A stretch of DNA of 40,027 bases. It comes from Bacteroidales bacterium (lineage in GTDB: Bacteria > Bacteroidota > Bacteroidia > Bacteroidales > VadinHA17). Below are positions 25,001 to 32,914 of the stretch, piece by piece. The notes under the pieces are model-generated. The model was not told where the DNA came from and searched no databases. It saw only the letters and a list, made by a program, of their open reading frames with translations. Position 1 is the first letter of the stretch. Each line of letters starts with the position of its first letter. Position numbers and translations under genes: made by a program. The DNA lies in contig WXFE01000019.1 in the NCBI GenBank assembly GCA_009881065.1, positions 1-40,027 of the forward strand. The letters run 5' to 3'.

Positions 25001-25399
25001 TGCACGCTGATGATTGTTTTCTCCGGTGCCGGCCCAGACCACGTTGTGGTTGCCCGGGTCAATGACGATACAGCCGATGGCATATGCACCGTACTTGTCA
25101 AAAATCGGTTTCCAGGTGGTGCCGTTGTTCTCACTCTTCCAGATGTTGCCCGAGGCAACAGCTGCGTAGATCTCCGAGTGATTTGAGGGATTAACCGCGA
25201 GGTCTGCTATACGGCCTGAAGCCCATGCCGGTCCTACAGACCTGAAAGAGATGGCATTAAAGAATGATGAGGGTACGGAGGGCCTTGCCTGGCTCTCCGA
25301 TGCCTTCGCATCCTTCTTCGCATCTTTCCTTTGTGCCCACAGGCTGCCTGAGCCTGCCAGCAACAACACAAAAATCAGTGTCAGAAGTTTTTTCATCAT
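22097..25399 (-). CDS. Secreted BNR/VPS10 (sortilin-like) beta-propeller protein
   Basis: This 1100-residue exported protein has a signal peptide (LLTLIFVLLLAGSGSLWAQ) and then FRSVGPAWASGRIADLAVNP. A long array of Asp-box repeats of the form S-x-D-x-G-x-(T/S)-W follows: KSENNGTTW, RSDDAGASW, KSTDGGKTW, RSVNRGASW, VTVDGGCTW, RSEDRGSSW, KSTDKGRTW, VSFDAGATW and others, about eleven in all. They build two or more beta-propellers over residues 60-720. The last 300 residues form a separate domain with helices. Proteins like this are annotated as VPS10-domain or sialidase-like, but no sialidase catalytic set is evident and the role is unknown; a binding or protease-related secreted function is an inference. 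Met at codon 1 or 2 could start it. Confidence 0.85.
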   Translation of the reverse strand: MMKKLLTLIFVLLLAGSGSLWAQRKDAKKDAKASESQARPSVPSSFFNAISFRSVGPAWASGRIADLAVNPSNHSEIYAAVASGNIWKSENNGTTWKPIFDKYGAYAIGCIVIDPGNHNVVWAGTGENNHQRALGWGDGVYRSDDAGASWKNMGLKESRQIGGIAIDPRNSDVVYVAAEGSAWGPGGDRGLYKSTDGGKTWEKILNISENTGVNNVVLDPRNPDVIYCTSEQRRRHVGLKIGGGPESAVYKSTDAGKSFEKIMKGLPGGDIGGMGIAVSPVNPDVLYLIMEAQGDAGGFFRSVNRGASWEKMSSYHSTGQYYNKIICDPKDVNRIFSLDTYTQVTVDGGCTWKNLGNKERHVDDHAMWIDPTNTDHFYIGGDGGIYETYDNGSNFIFKSNLPVTQFYRVAVDNSYPFYYIYGGTQDNNSMGGPSANTRNGVVNDDWFVTSGGDGFWLAIDPEEPDIVYTESQYGNASRYDRRSGERISIKPFPGEGELTYRWNWDTPILISPHNNKRIYMAANFLFRSEDRGSSWKTISPDLTRNENRDNFKVMDRYWPSDAVAKNRSTSLWGTIVSLSESRLQEDLLYTGSDDGVIAVSEDGGASWRMNKTYPGVPEYTWVSDVLADKHNVNVVYATFNNHKRDDFRPYVLKSTDKGRTWTSISSNLPANGPVHTIEQDHVNPNLLFLGTEFSFFVSFDAGATWTEFNRGLPTIAVRDIAIQERENDLVIATFGRGFYVIDDYTPLQNYSNSITTKAGYIFPVKDAKMFVQTSGFDNQGSMYYVAENPPYGATITYYVNDVPKTARDIRKENEKKLAEKGDFIPQPTARELSLEEREIKPYLIFTITDEEGSVIRKLYKNASKGVGRVTWNFTYAGYQPVRSSGKFNPVAEEGRGRWGGGGISVMPGKYFVSMAIYANGEIKELAGPEPFVCKPLDIVTLPVTNAAAKEKWMKEMAAFAKTAYGAISYVTELDATVNTIMQTIHQMPDAPASLMKEAAALSDEMNELTYLIRGISVGASTEETPPSPVSLSARLSTMSRSLYSNSGDISGIADQQFTILKKEFPALLERIQKAGRAVDALNAKLDEIKAPWTTGRVPKF

Positions 25400-25601
25400 G
25401 ATATAATTTTGATTTTAAAGGTATGACGGAACCCGCATGACTGAAAATTACATAAACAGTTGTATGTGTATTTGATACATGAGGGTTTCAAAAGTGGTTT
25501 CCTGGTTGGTTTGTTACTCTTGCTAAGTTAAGATAAGGAATTATGTCATCTGACTTTTTAACGTTATTTAATTATTTTGCTGCAGATTAAAATAAGTCGT
25601 G

Positions 25602-26345
25602 ATGAACAGTACATATTTTTACCGGAGAACGATAAGAAAATACGCACAACGAGATATTGACAATGAACTCCTTGAGCGGCTGCTGACGGCAGGAACAAGA
25701 GCATCTACTACGGGTAACATGCAGGTATACAGTATTATAGTGACCAGGGATCAGGAGATGAAAGAACGACTCTCACCGGCCCATTTCAACCAGCCCATGG
25801 TAACGGAGGCGCCGGTTGTGCTTACCTTCTGTGCCGACTTCAACAGGTTCAACCTGTGGTGCAGGCTGCGTGATGCCGAGCCCGGCTATGACAATTACCT
25901 GTCGTTTATGACTGCGGCAATTGATGCACTTCTGGCTGCCCAGACAATATGCAATGCTGCTGAAGAGGAGGGGCTGGGCATCTGCTATCTCGGAACCGCC
26001 ACCTATAATGCAGACAGTATCATTAAGGTGTTGGAACTTCCCCGGGGCGTGGTACCTGTTGCAACTGTCACCCTGGGCTGGCCGGCACAGGTGCCGGAGC
26101 AGCCTGACAGGCTACCCCTGGAAGCGGTAGTGCATTATGAAAAATACCATGAATTCACCCCGGAGCTGATCGACAGCCTGTACAGGGAGAAGGAGGCACG
26201 TGCTGACTCCCGGCAGTTCATTGCCGAAAACAACAAGAGCACCCTGGCACAGGTCTTTACCGACGTCCGTTACAAAAAGGCTGATAACGAGCACTTTTCA
26301 GAAAAATTTCTGGATGTGATCAGGAGACAGGGGTTTGCTGTCTAG
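25602..26345 (+). CDS. Nitroreductase family flavoprotein (NfsA/FRP-like)
   Basis: This FMN-dependent oxidoreductase has about 247 residues. The N-terminal YRRTIRKYAQRDIDNELLERLLTAGTRASTTGNMQVYSIIV holds the FMN-phosphate-binding Arg cluster and the Ser/Thr-Gly-Asn-Q segment. EEEGLGICYLGTATYN and VVPVATVTLGWPAQVPEQPDRLPLEAVVHYEKY are typical of the NfsA/flavin-reductase branch, which uses NAD(P)H to reduce nitro compounds, quinones or free flavin. The natural substrate is unknown. GTG at 25599 is directly followed by ATG at 25602; I use the ATG. It converges on an Ldh-family gene across a 394-bp repeat region. Confidence 0.92.
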   Translation: MNSTYFYRRTIRKYAQRDIDNELLERLLTAGTRASTTGNMQVYSIIVTRDQEMKERLSPAHFNQPMVTEAPVVLTFCADFNRFNLWCRLRDAEPGYDNYLSFMTAAIDALLAAQTICNAAEEEGLGICYLGTATYNADSIIKVLELPRGVVPVATVTLGWPAQVPEQPDRLPLEAVVHYEKYHEFTPELIDSLYREKEARADSRQFIAENNKSTLAQVFTDVRYKKADNEHFSEKFLDVIRRQGFAV

Positions 26346-26391
26346 AATCCAGCAGCCGGCCGGGGGGCATCAGCATTCGGCGGGCTTTGCT

Positions 26392-26545
26392 TTCCGGAAG
26401 CCGGAAGCAGGCAGGGGTTCGCTTTTTTGAAGTCAGCAGGGTTTTGCCTTCCGGAAGCCGGCTAGGGTTAGCTGTCTGCAAGTTGGCAGTGGGCCGGGCT
26501 TTGCCTTCCGGAAGCCGCCAACTGGCCGGACCTTACGCTCCGGAA
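26392..26545. repeat. Scattered TTTGCCTTCCGGAAGCCGG-like repeats
   Basis: TTCCGGAA palindromes occur at 26392-26399, 26449-26456 and 26506-26513, and a TCCGGAA at 26539-26545. The first three are exactly 57 bp apart, and each is preceded by CTTTGC or TTTTGCC. The sequence between them is only weakly conserved. Words such as CAGCAGCCGGC at the left edge resemble the degenerate repeat near position 541. Confidence 0.65.
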
Positions 26546-26566
26546 GCGGCCAGAATGAGCCTGCCC

Positions 26567-26720
26567 TGCATGAGGAAGATCAGTTCCATGCCCGAATCTG
26601 GATACCTGTCAGAAAGAACGCATCTGTCAGTGCATGAGGAAGATCAGTTCCGTGCCCGAATCTGGATACCTGTCAGAAGGAACGCATCTGTCAGTGTATG
26701 AAGAGGATCACTTCAGTTCT
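26567..26720. repeat. 64-bp tandem direct repeat, two near-identical copies and a fragment
   Basis: Copies begin at 26567 and 26631 with TGCATGAGGAAGATCAGTTC and differ at about two positions over 64 bp. A third, truncated copy starts at 26695 (TGTATGAAGAGGATCA) and fades by about 26720. The period is not a multiple of three and there are no spacers. Together with the preceding palindromic repeats it fills the whole gap between convergent genes. Confidence 0.9.
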
Positions 26721-26739
26721 TTGAGTACCGGGGCAATGA

Positions 26740-27816
26740 CTATACCCCGAACTCAAATCCCAGCTCGGCGGCGATGGCCTTCAGGTCATCAACCACGGCC
26801 GGCACAAGTGCAATCCCTTCCTGGCGGAATCTTTTCTCTGCTTCTCTTTCCGGGTCACCGGGGATCAGCACACGCTGCTCCTTCTTTGCCGGTTTGGCGC
26901 TGCGGAATGTTCTGATCCAGTGATCCATTGCCTCCCTGAACTCATTTGCGGGCCTGAAGGCGTCAATTCTCATGGCGCCGAAGAAGTGTCCGGTACCTTT
27001 GCCCGGCTGGTTCTCCGGCACCGGCAGGTAAGCCACGCTGGGTGGCACGAACGGGCCGAAGTTGGCTCCGCTGAAGAGAGCGCTGAATATATCAATCACA
27101 GCGGTCATGCAGTACCCCTTGTGGCTGCCGTGCTGGTGATCGCCCCCCAGGGTGACCATGCCACCGCCGCGGCGCAGTATGCCCGGGTCATCGGAAGGAT
27201 TGCCATCGGCATCGTTAACATATCCCAAGGCTACCTTCTCGCCCTTCTTCTCGGATACTGCCAGCTTGCCCCGTGCGATGGGAGTGGTGGCGAAGTCAGC
27301 CACGAAGGGTGGCTCCTCAAGTGCGGGAACTGCCACTGCAAGAGGGTTGGTACCCAGGAAGCGGCTCACCGAGAAGGTGGGAACCACAAGCGGATTGGCG
27401 TTGGTGACGGCAATGCCCACCATATCATGTTCGAGAGCCATCATTGCATAGTAACCGGCTATGCCGAAGTGGTTTGAGTTACGGGCTGCCACCCAGCCCG
27501 TGCCTGTGGCAGCCGCCTTCTCAATGGCCAGACGCATCGACCTGACCCCCGCAACCATGCCGAAGCACCTGTCACCGTCGACAACGGCGGTGGAGGGGGT
27601 CTCATGAACCACCTTCACGTCAGGGCTGACGTTAACCCGCCCGCTCTTCCACAGCTCATAGTACTCGCGGACCCTTATCATGCCGTGCGATGAGTGGCCG
27701 CGCAGCTCCGCCGCCACCAGCACGGCAGCAACGGCAGCAGCGTCATCATGGTTGCAACCCACACGGGAGAAAACTCCGGTGGTGAAATCAAGAAGGTATT
27801 TGTGGTCGTATGTCAT
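26740..27816 (-). CDS. Ldh-family NAD(P)-dependent oxidoreductase (malate/lactate/ureidoglycolate dehydrogenase type)
   Basis: This 358-residue protein belongs to the type-2 malate/L-lactate dehydrogenase family, unrelated to classical Rossmann LDH. Motifs in order: AAVAAVLVAAELRGHSSHGMIRVREYY with the catalytic-region His-Ser-Ser-His-Gly, GWVAARNSNHFGIAGYYAMMAL, GTNPLAVAVP, VADFATTPIARGKL, GGDHQHGSHKGYCM and GHFFGAMRIDAF. Such enzymes oxidise 2-hydroxy acids such as malate, lactate, sulfolactate or ureidoglycolate; the substrate cannot be told from sequence alone. It lies 93 bp downstream of the tricorn-like gene on the same strand, and its product is probably cytoplasmic. Confidence 0.92.
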   Translation of the reverse strand: MTYDHKYLLDFTTGVFSRVGCNHDDAAAVAAVLVAAELRGHSSHGMIRVREYYELWKSGRVNVSPDVKVVHETPSTAVVDGDRCFGMVAGVRSMRLAIEKAAATGTGWVAARNSNHFGIAGYYAMMALEHDMVGIAVTNANPLVVPTFSVSRFLGTNPLAVAVPALEEPPFVADFATTPIARGKLAVSEKKGEKVALGYVNDADGNPSDDPGILRRGGGMVTLGGDHQHGSHKGYCMTAVIDIFSALFSGANFGPFVPPSVAYLPVPENQPGKGTGHFFGAMRIDAFRPANEFREAMDHWIRTFRSAKPAKKEQRVLIPGDPEREAEKRFRQEGIALVPAVVDDLKAIAAELGFEFGV

Positions 27817-27877
27817 GATATACAGTTTTTTATGCTTTGACTATTAATTATTAACTGGCCGGTTTGTTTTGCCACGT

Positions 27878-27895
27878 GACGCATCTTCATGCGTC
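27878..27895 (-). terminator. Short perfect hairpin after the tricorn-like gene
   Basis: GACGCAT and ATGCGTC form a 7-bp stem around a 4-base loop (CTTC on plus, GAAG in minus-strand RNA), 15 bp past the stop codon at 27910. No T-tract follows, so it may be an attenuator or RNA-stabilising end rather than a full terminator. Confidence 0.4.
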
Positions 27896-27909
27896 CGGCA
27901 TCCGGCTGA

Positions 27910-30900
27910 CTATTTCCTGACCCTGACCGGATATGGCGGTCTGACGGGTGTGACCGGCGGGTTCTTCTCCAGCTCCCTGAGAGCCACCTCAATGGCTTTC
28001 TCAAGCTGCGGATCCCTGCCTTCAAGCACATCGGCAGGCCACTGTTCAACTTCAATGTCAGGGGCCACACCTACATTTTCAACCACAAATCCATCTTCGG
28101 TCCAGATAGCCAGATTGGGCGCTGTAACCGATCCGCCATCCATCAGTTCGGGAAAACCCAGTGTTCCTACCAGTCCGCCCCAGGTACGCTTGCCTACCAG
28201 GGTGCCGACACCAAACCTGCGGAACATCCAGGGAAGCATGTCACCGCCTGAACCGGCCGTCTCATCTATGATCATCACCTTTGGCCCCTGAATTGAGGCG
28301 CTCGGGGTCTTGAGATCATTGCCGTAGCGCATGTTCCAGTATGACTGCAATGGACGCTGAAGCAGATCAATGTAGTAGTCGGCAATCATCCCTCCGCCGT
28401 TGAACCGTTCGTCAATGATAATAGCCTGCCTGTTGGCCTGCGGGAAAAAGTACCTCTTGAAGTACTCATGACCCTGCCCCGAGGTGTTTGGCACATATAC
28501 ATAAGCCACCTTACCATCGGTTGCCTCGGTGACCTTTCTCAGGTTACCCTCAACCCAGTCACGGTTCCTCAGGCTGAGCTCGTTGCCGATGGGTACAACC
28601 TTTATCACACGTGAACCAGTGTAATCAGGATTCGGCCCAATTGTAAGCTCAACGATTTTTCCATCTTTATTCTCAAGGAACCTGTGGATGTTTTCATCTG
28701 CGATGACGTCACTGCCGTCAATGGCAAGAATATATTCCCCGGTTCTGACGTTCAGTCCCGGTTCGGTAAGAGGTGACCTGAGACCGGGGTTCCAGTTAAG
28801 TCCGCCGTATATTTTTTTCAGACGGTACCTGTTGTTTTCCAGCGAGAAGTCTGCGCCGAGGAGGCCGCCTCCGACCGTCTGCGGGTCATTCAGCCTCTCA
28901 CCTCCGCCAACCCTGTGGTGGCCGACGCCAAGCTCACTACACATCCACTGGATGACCCTGTTGAGGTCACTCCTGCAGGTCAGGTGAGGCAGGAACACGG
29001 AATACTTCTCTTTCATTGCCTTCCAGTCGGCCCCGTGCATGCCCGGGTCATAGAAAAAGTCACGGTTGATCCTCCATGCCTCATCAAATATCTGAGACCA
29101 CTCTTCTTTCGGATCTATTCTGACCTGGATTGCCCCGGTATTCAGTACACCCCTGCCTGGTTCCGGTTTCTTGCCTGCAGCCGTGATCCCGTAAGTCGAA
29201 CCCCTGGTATAGAGCATCTTCTTCCTGTCAGCTGACACAACATAGCTGTTAAGTTCCATCACCTCCTCATCTTTCCTGTCAGAGACATTGTATTTATGAA
29301 GCATCGACCTGCGGTCTGCAGGGTTGGTAACAATGTATAGTATTTCACCTTTTCCCGCTACCCCAAGTGAACTGTAATTGCCGGCAGACAGCGGTACGCT
29401 TACGATTCTTTCCTGCAGCCCGTCTGTCTCCACCTTCAGCAGATCACTCTTTCCCGTGGCAGGTGCCTTTGCTGCGCTCTTTGATGAACCCTTGCCGGAG
29501 CTCTTTTCAGGGTTAGTGGCTACAGGTTTATCCGCGTCGGGCGCGGCTTCTGTTCCCTTTTCTTCATCACTCTCCTTTGCAAAGGGTGAGATGATCTCTT
29601 TACGGAGGGTGACAAGATAGATTGAGTTTGTCATTCTCATGTCTGCGCTCGAAAGGTCGAACCAGTTGATGACCGGGCCGGCGTCAGTGGATGCAAAGAA
29701 ATAGATAAAATCACCTGCCGGGTCAAAGACGGGATCGGAGGCATCGCTCAGCCCGTCAGTGACGGGAAATGATTTCTGCCGGTCAACGGAATAGAGCCAG
29801 ACAACCCTGTAAAAACTGTTCAGCATCTTCGTGTACACGATCCACCTGGAGTCTGATGACCAGTCGCCGTGCATCTTCCTGAACGGCCCCGGGAAGACAA
29901 TCTCGTCAGAATCGATTTTCCTTATTGCTGAGGTTGTCAGGTCAAGCAGCCATAGGTTCCTTCCGTTATCCGTAAAGGTTATCCTTTTGCTGTCAGGTGA
30001 CCATACCGGGTAAGCATAGAATCCTGTTCCCGGCAGTTTGTACACCCTGACCTCACCCTTTCCGTCCTGCGGTTTCAGGTTCAGGGTATATTCACCGGAT
30101 TCATCCGAGAAGAATGCAATTGTTTTTCCGTCAGGTGACCATGCCGGATATTTTTCATGACTGCCGGGTGTGTTGGTGATATTCCTCGGGTCTCCCTTTT
30201 CAGCAGGAAGGGTGATTATTTCTCCCCTGTAGCCCAGCACAGCGCGGCTTCCCGTCGGGGAGATGTGCCAGCTCCGGATGTATCCCGGGTCCTGAACATA
30301 ACGCGGGCGCAGTTCAAGCAGGTCAGCGGCTATGGCTGTCTTCAGCCTCTCCGATTCGCCACTGGCGATGTCATATGAATGAAGGTATCCGGCCTGTTCA
30401 AAGACAATCCTGCCCGTTGTGGCAGAGGCGTTAAGCACGGGGAAGTCAGTGAATGTGGTGTGCTGTCTGATGTCAGCGCCACTGCTGCTGCATGAAAAGA
30501 GGTTGAACTCTCCGTTACGGTCACTCAGGAAATATATCCTGTCGCCGATCCACATGGGATGGGTATCATTACATCCTCCCTGTGGCTGCGGCACCTTTAT
30601 CACTGACCTGTCGGCCTGTGTGAAGAGCCAGATGGTTGAAACGGTTCCTCCGCGATAGTTTTTCCACTGGGCATGTACCGGGGAGAGCGGGGTGTAGGCT
30701 ATTCCCGTTCCATCGGGAGACAGGGAGACATAGTGAGCATTTGGTATCTGCATCTGTTCCGGGTATCCCCCTTCAATTCCCACCGTGAAGAGCTGTGAAT
30801 AGCGGCCGGTGAATGACGCCCTCTGCGAGGAGAAGACTACCTTCGCCCCGTCAGGGGTAAAGGTTCGTGCATAATCAGCTCCCGGATGCCAGGTGAGTCT

Positions 30901-31218
30901 TACCGGCACACCTCCCTCCACCGGGATGACAAAGACATCGGTGTTCCCGTCATACTGGGCGCTGAATGCTATCAGCCTGCCGTCAGGGGAGAAACAGGGT
31001 TGGCTTTCAATTCCTTCATCTACCGTAAGACGGCGGGGATTGGTTCCGTCGGCATTCATCACCCAGAGATCCCCGGCGTAGATAAATGCCACGTGTGTAT
31101 TACTGGCTGCGGGCTGTGACAGCATCCGCGTGTCATTTTTGTCAATTCCACTGAGATTGCCTGATGCTCCCAGAACGAGAACTGCAATAATTGCAATTGC
31201 AAAGAGATTTTTTTTCAT
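27910..31218 (-). CDS. Tricorn-like secreted protease (S41 family with PD40 propellers and PDZ)
   Basis: This 1102-residue protein has an N-terminal signal peptide (about residues 1-24), so it probably acts outside the cytoplasm, unlike archaeal tricorn. A six- and seven-bladed propeller region is marked by PD40 repeats such as FSPDGRLIAFSA, FTPDGAKVVFSS, LSPDGTGIAYTP, WSPDGKTIAFFSD and WSPDSKRITFTD. An Ala/Ser/Lys-rich linker lies near residues 550-600. The core domain (FDEAWRINRDFFYDPGMHGADW, then GVGHHRVGGG with a catalytic-type His), a PDZ-like segment and the S41 catalytic domain follow, with ETAGSGGDMLPWMF (nucleophile Ser) and FVVENVGVAPD (Glu). Such proteases trim peptides to small fragments. 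It overlaps the SDR gene by ATGA. Confidence 0.92.
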   Translation of the reverse strand: MKKNLFAIAIIAVLVLGASGNLSGIDKNDTRMLSQPAASNTHVAFIYAGDLWVMNADGTNPRRLTVDEGIESQPCFSPDGRLIAFSAQYDGNTDVFVIPVEGGVPVRLTWHPGADYARTFTPDGAKVVFSSQRASFTGRYSQLFTVGIEGGYPEQMQIPNAHYVSLSPDGTGIAYTPLSPVHAQWKNYRGGTVSTIWLFTQADRSVIKVPQPQGGCNDTHPMWIGDRIYFLSDRNGEFNLFSCSSSGADIRQHTTFTDFPVLNASATTGRIVFEQAGYLHSYDIASGESERLKTAIAADLLELRPRYVQDPGYIRSWHISPTGSRAVLGYRGEIITLPAEKGDPRNITNTPGSHEKYPAWSPDGKTIAFFSDESGEYTLNLKPQDGKGEVRVYKLPGTGFYAYPVWSPDSKRITFTDNGRNLWLLDLTTSAIRKIDSDEIVFPGPFRKMHGDWSSDSRWIVYTKMLNSFYRVVWLYSVDRQKSFPVTDGLSDASDPVFDPAGDFIYFFASTDAGPVINWFDLSSADMRMTNSIYLVTLRKEIISPFAKESDEEKGTEAAPDADKPVATNPEKSSGKGSSKSAAKAPATGKSDLLKVETDGLQERIVSVPLSAGNYSSLGVAGKGEILYIVTNPADRRSMLHKYNVSDRKDEEVMELNSYVVSADRKKMLYTRGSTYGITAAGKKPEPGRGVLNTGAIQVRIDPKEEWSQIFDEAWRINRDFFYDPGMHGADWKAMKEKYSVFLPHLTCRSDLNRVIQWMCSELGVGHHRVGGGERLNDPQTVGGGLLGADFSLENNRYRLKKIYGGLNWNPGLRSPLTEPGLNVRTGEYILAIDGSDVIADENIHRFLENKDGKIVELTIGPNPDYTGSRVIKVVPIGNELSLRNRDWVEGNLRKVTEATDGKVAYVYVPNTSGQGHEYFKRYFFPQANRQAIIIDERFNGGGMIADYYIDLLQRPLQSYWNMRYGNDLKTPSASIQGPKVMIIDETAGSGGDMLPWMFRRFGVGTLVGKRTWGGLVGTLGFPELMDGGSVTAPNLAIWTEDGFVVENVGVAPDIEVEQWPADVLEGRDPQLEKAIEVALRELEKNPPVTPVRPPYPVRVRK

Positions 31219-31985
31219 GGCTGTCCGGTTTTTCTGAAAGTGATTGTTGCGTTTGCCTGTGCCTTGGGTGTTATGAGCACGTCATTGATGCAGACATGAT
31301 CGGGAAGGCTGGCGCAGTAATGGATAACCCCTGCAATGTCATCGCCGGTGAGCGGCCTGAGGCCGGCATAAACGGTTGCCGCCCTTTCAGTGTCACCCTT
31401 GAAGCGTACTTCCGAGAACTCGGTCTCAACCATTCCCGGTGCTATGTTTGTCACCTTTATGCCATGCTTCAGAAGGTCAATCCGCATAGCCTTTGAAAGA
31501 GCATCCACGGCGTGCTTGGAGGCACAGTAAACGGCGCCGTTCTCGTACACCTCCTTGCCTGCAATTGATGCGATATTGAAAATGTGACCCGTGCCCCTTG
31601 CCACCATCAGCGGCACAACTATCCGGGTAATGTAGAGAAGCCCCTTCACATTGGTGTCAATCATCCTGTCCCAGTCATCGGTGTCTCCCTCGTCAATATG
31701 ACTCAGTCCCACTGCCAGTCCGGCATTATTGATGAGAATATCAATCTTCTTCCACTCCTCTGCAAGGGCCCCGAGATGCTCTTCCACTTCGTGCCTGTTC
31801 CTCACATCGAAGCATAGGGTAAGCACTTCAGTGCCATAAGTTTTCCGGAGGTGATCAGCCAATTCATCCAGTCTCTCTTTTCTTCTTCCTGTAATGATTA
31901 GTCTGTCAGATGATTCTGCGAACTTCACGGCTGTAGCTTCCCCGATGCCTGAAGTTGCGCCTGTAATAAGTACTGTTTTCTGCAT
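31215..31985 (-). CDS. Short-chain dehydrogenase/reductase (YdfG-like)
   Basis: This 256-residue classical SDR is probably an NADP-dependent 3-hydroxy acid or serine dehydrogenase of the YdfG type. It shows TGATSGIGEATAVKFA (cofactor loop), GRRKERL with basic residues favouring NADP, NNAGLAVG, the catalytic Ser in FNIASIAGKEVYENG, YCASKHAVDAL (Tyr-x-x-x-Lys) and NIAPGMVETEFSEVRFKGD, which is characteristic of YdfG relatives. Its stop codon overlaps the start of the tricorn-like gene (ATGA), so translation is probably coupled, although no functional link is obvious. It is divergent from ubiE. Confidence 0.93.
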   Translation of the reverse strand: MQKTVLITGATSGIGEATAVKFAESSDRLIITGRRKERLDELADHLRKTYGTEVLTLCFDVRNRHEVEEHLGALAEEWKKIDILINNAGLAVGLSHIDEGDTDDWDRMIDTNVKGLLYITRIVVPLMVARGTGHIFNIASIAGKEVYENGAVYCASKHAVDALSKAMRIDLLKHGIKVTNIAPGMVETEFSEVRFKGDTERAATVYAGLRPLTGDDIAGVIHYCASLPDHVCINDVLITPKAQANATITFRKTGQP

Positions 31986-32027
31986 AACATAACTTTTTCA
32001 GATGGGTAAATGTAAAAATATTAAGGG

Positions 32028-32035
32028 TATCTTTG
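32028..32035 (+). promoter_or_regulatory. Candidate -7 box for ubiE-porT
   Basis: TATCTTTG is an exact TAnnTTTG. No TTTG is found 19-21 bp upstream. The predicted leader is about 90 bases. Confidence 0.4.
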
Positions 32036-32132
32036 CCGCCTGTCAGGAAATTGATGGTTTAATCTATCATAAGGACTCATGGATGTGTGGCAGTGATGCA
32101 AGCAAACCGCCGGCCGAAAAAAATCTGTAGTG

Positions 32133-32879
32133 ATGCATGACACAACCCGTAACAGCGGACCTTCTGCAGAAAAGGTTGAGAGTATGTTTGATTCAATCTC
32201 AAGGCATTATGACCGGCTTAACCATCTTCTTTCCTTTGGCACTGACAGGTTATGGAGGAGGAGGGCCGTGTCACTCATCGGCAGGCATATTAAACCGGAG
32301 AAAATGCTTGATGTTGCCGCGGGTACGGGTGATCTGGCCATCGAGGCGCTCAGGCTGCATCCCGAAAAGATCACCGGGATTGACATCAGCTCCGGGATGC
32401 TGGGGGAAGGCCGCCGGAAGATTGAGGAGATGGGTTATGGAGACAGAATTGAGCTGCTGAAGGGAGATGTCTCTGCAACAGGATTCAGCAATGGTGCTTT
32501 TGATGTTGTGATGTCAGCGTTCGGGGTGCGCAATTTTGAGAACACCCTGGCCGGACTGACCGAGATGTACCGGGTGGTCAGGCCCGGCGGAATGATAATG
32601 GTGCTGGAATTCTCAAAACCGGAATGGTTCCCCTTCAGGCAGATATACGGGTTTTATTTCAGGAGGATTCTGCCATTCATAGGAGGAAGGATTTCGGGTG
32701 ACAGGTCAGCCTATTCCTATCTGCCTGATTCAGTGATGGCATTTCCGGATAATGAAAAATTTCTGGCACTGCTTGAGAAAGCCGGATTCCGCCGTGTTGC
32801 ACAGAAGAGGCTGACAGGAGGCATTGCCAGCATATATTCGGGATTCAGACCCGGTGAAGAGCAATGCAATAAAAGCTAA
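32133..32879 (+). CDS. ubiE: Demethylmenaquinone methyltransferase (UbiE/MenG)
   Basis: This enzyme uses S-adenosylmethionine to methylate demethylmenaquinone in the last step of menaquinone synthesis. The 248-residue protein has VESMFDSISRHYDRLNHLLSFGTDRLWRRRAV, the SAM-binding LDVAAGTGDLAIEAL, ITGIDISSGMLGEGRRK, FDVVMSAFGVRNFENTLAGLTEMYRVVRPGGMIMVLEFSKP and the C-terminal LTGGIASIYSGFRP; all blocks are typical of the family. GTG at 32130 directly precedes the ATG at 32133; I use the ATG. The porT-like gene follows 35 bp downstream on the same strand, a pairing common in Bacteroidota. Menaquinone use implies some respiratory electron transport alongside fermentation. Confidence 0.96.
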   Translation: MHDTTRNSGPSAEKVESMFDSISRHYDRLNHLLSFGTDRLWRRRAVSLIGRHIKPEKMLDVAAGTGDLAIEALRLHPEKITGIDISSGMLGEGRRKIEEMGYGDRIELLKGDVSATGFSNGAFDVVMSAFGVRNFENTLAGLTEMYRVVRPGGMIMVLEFSKPEWFPFRQIYGFYFRRILPFIGGRISGDRSAYSYLPDSVMAFPDNEKFLALLEKAGFRRVAQKRLTGGIASIYSGFRPGEEQCNKS

Positions 32880-32914
32880 GTTTTCCGTTTTATTATTCAG
32901 GACCATTCAGAAGA

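Noticed and set aside
27878-27895. Classical intrinsic terminator after the tricorn-like gene
   Set aside because: The hairpin is perfect, but no T-tract follows on the minus strand, so I listed it only as a low-confidence end structure.
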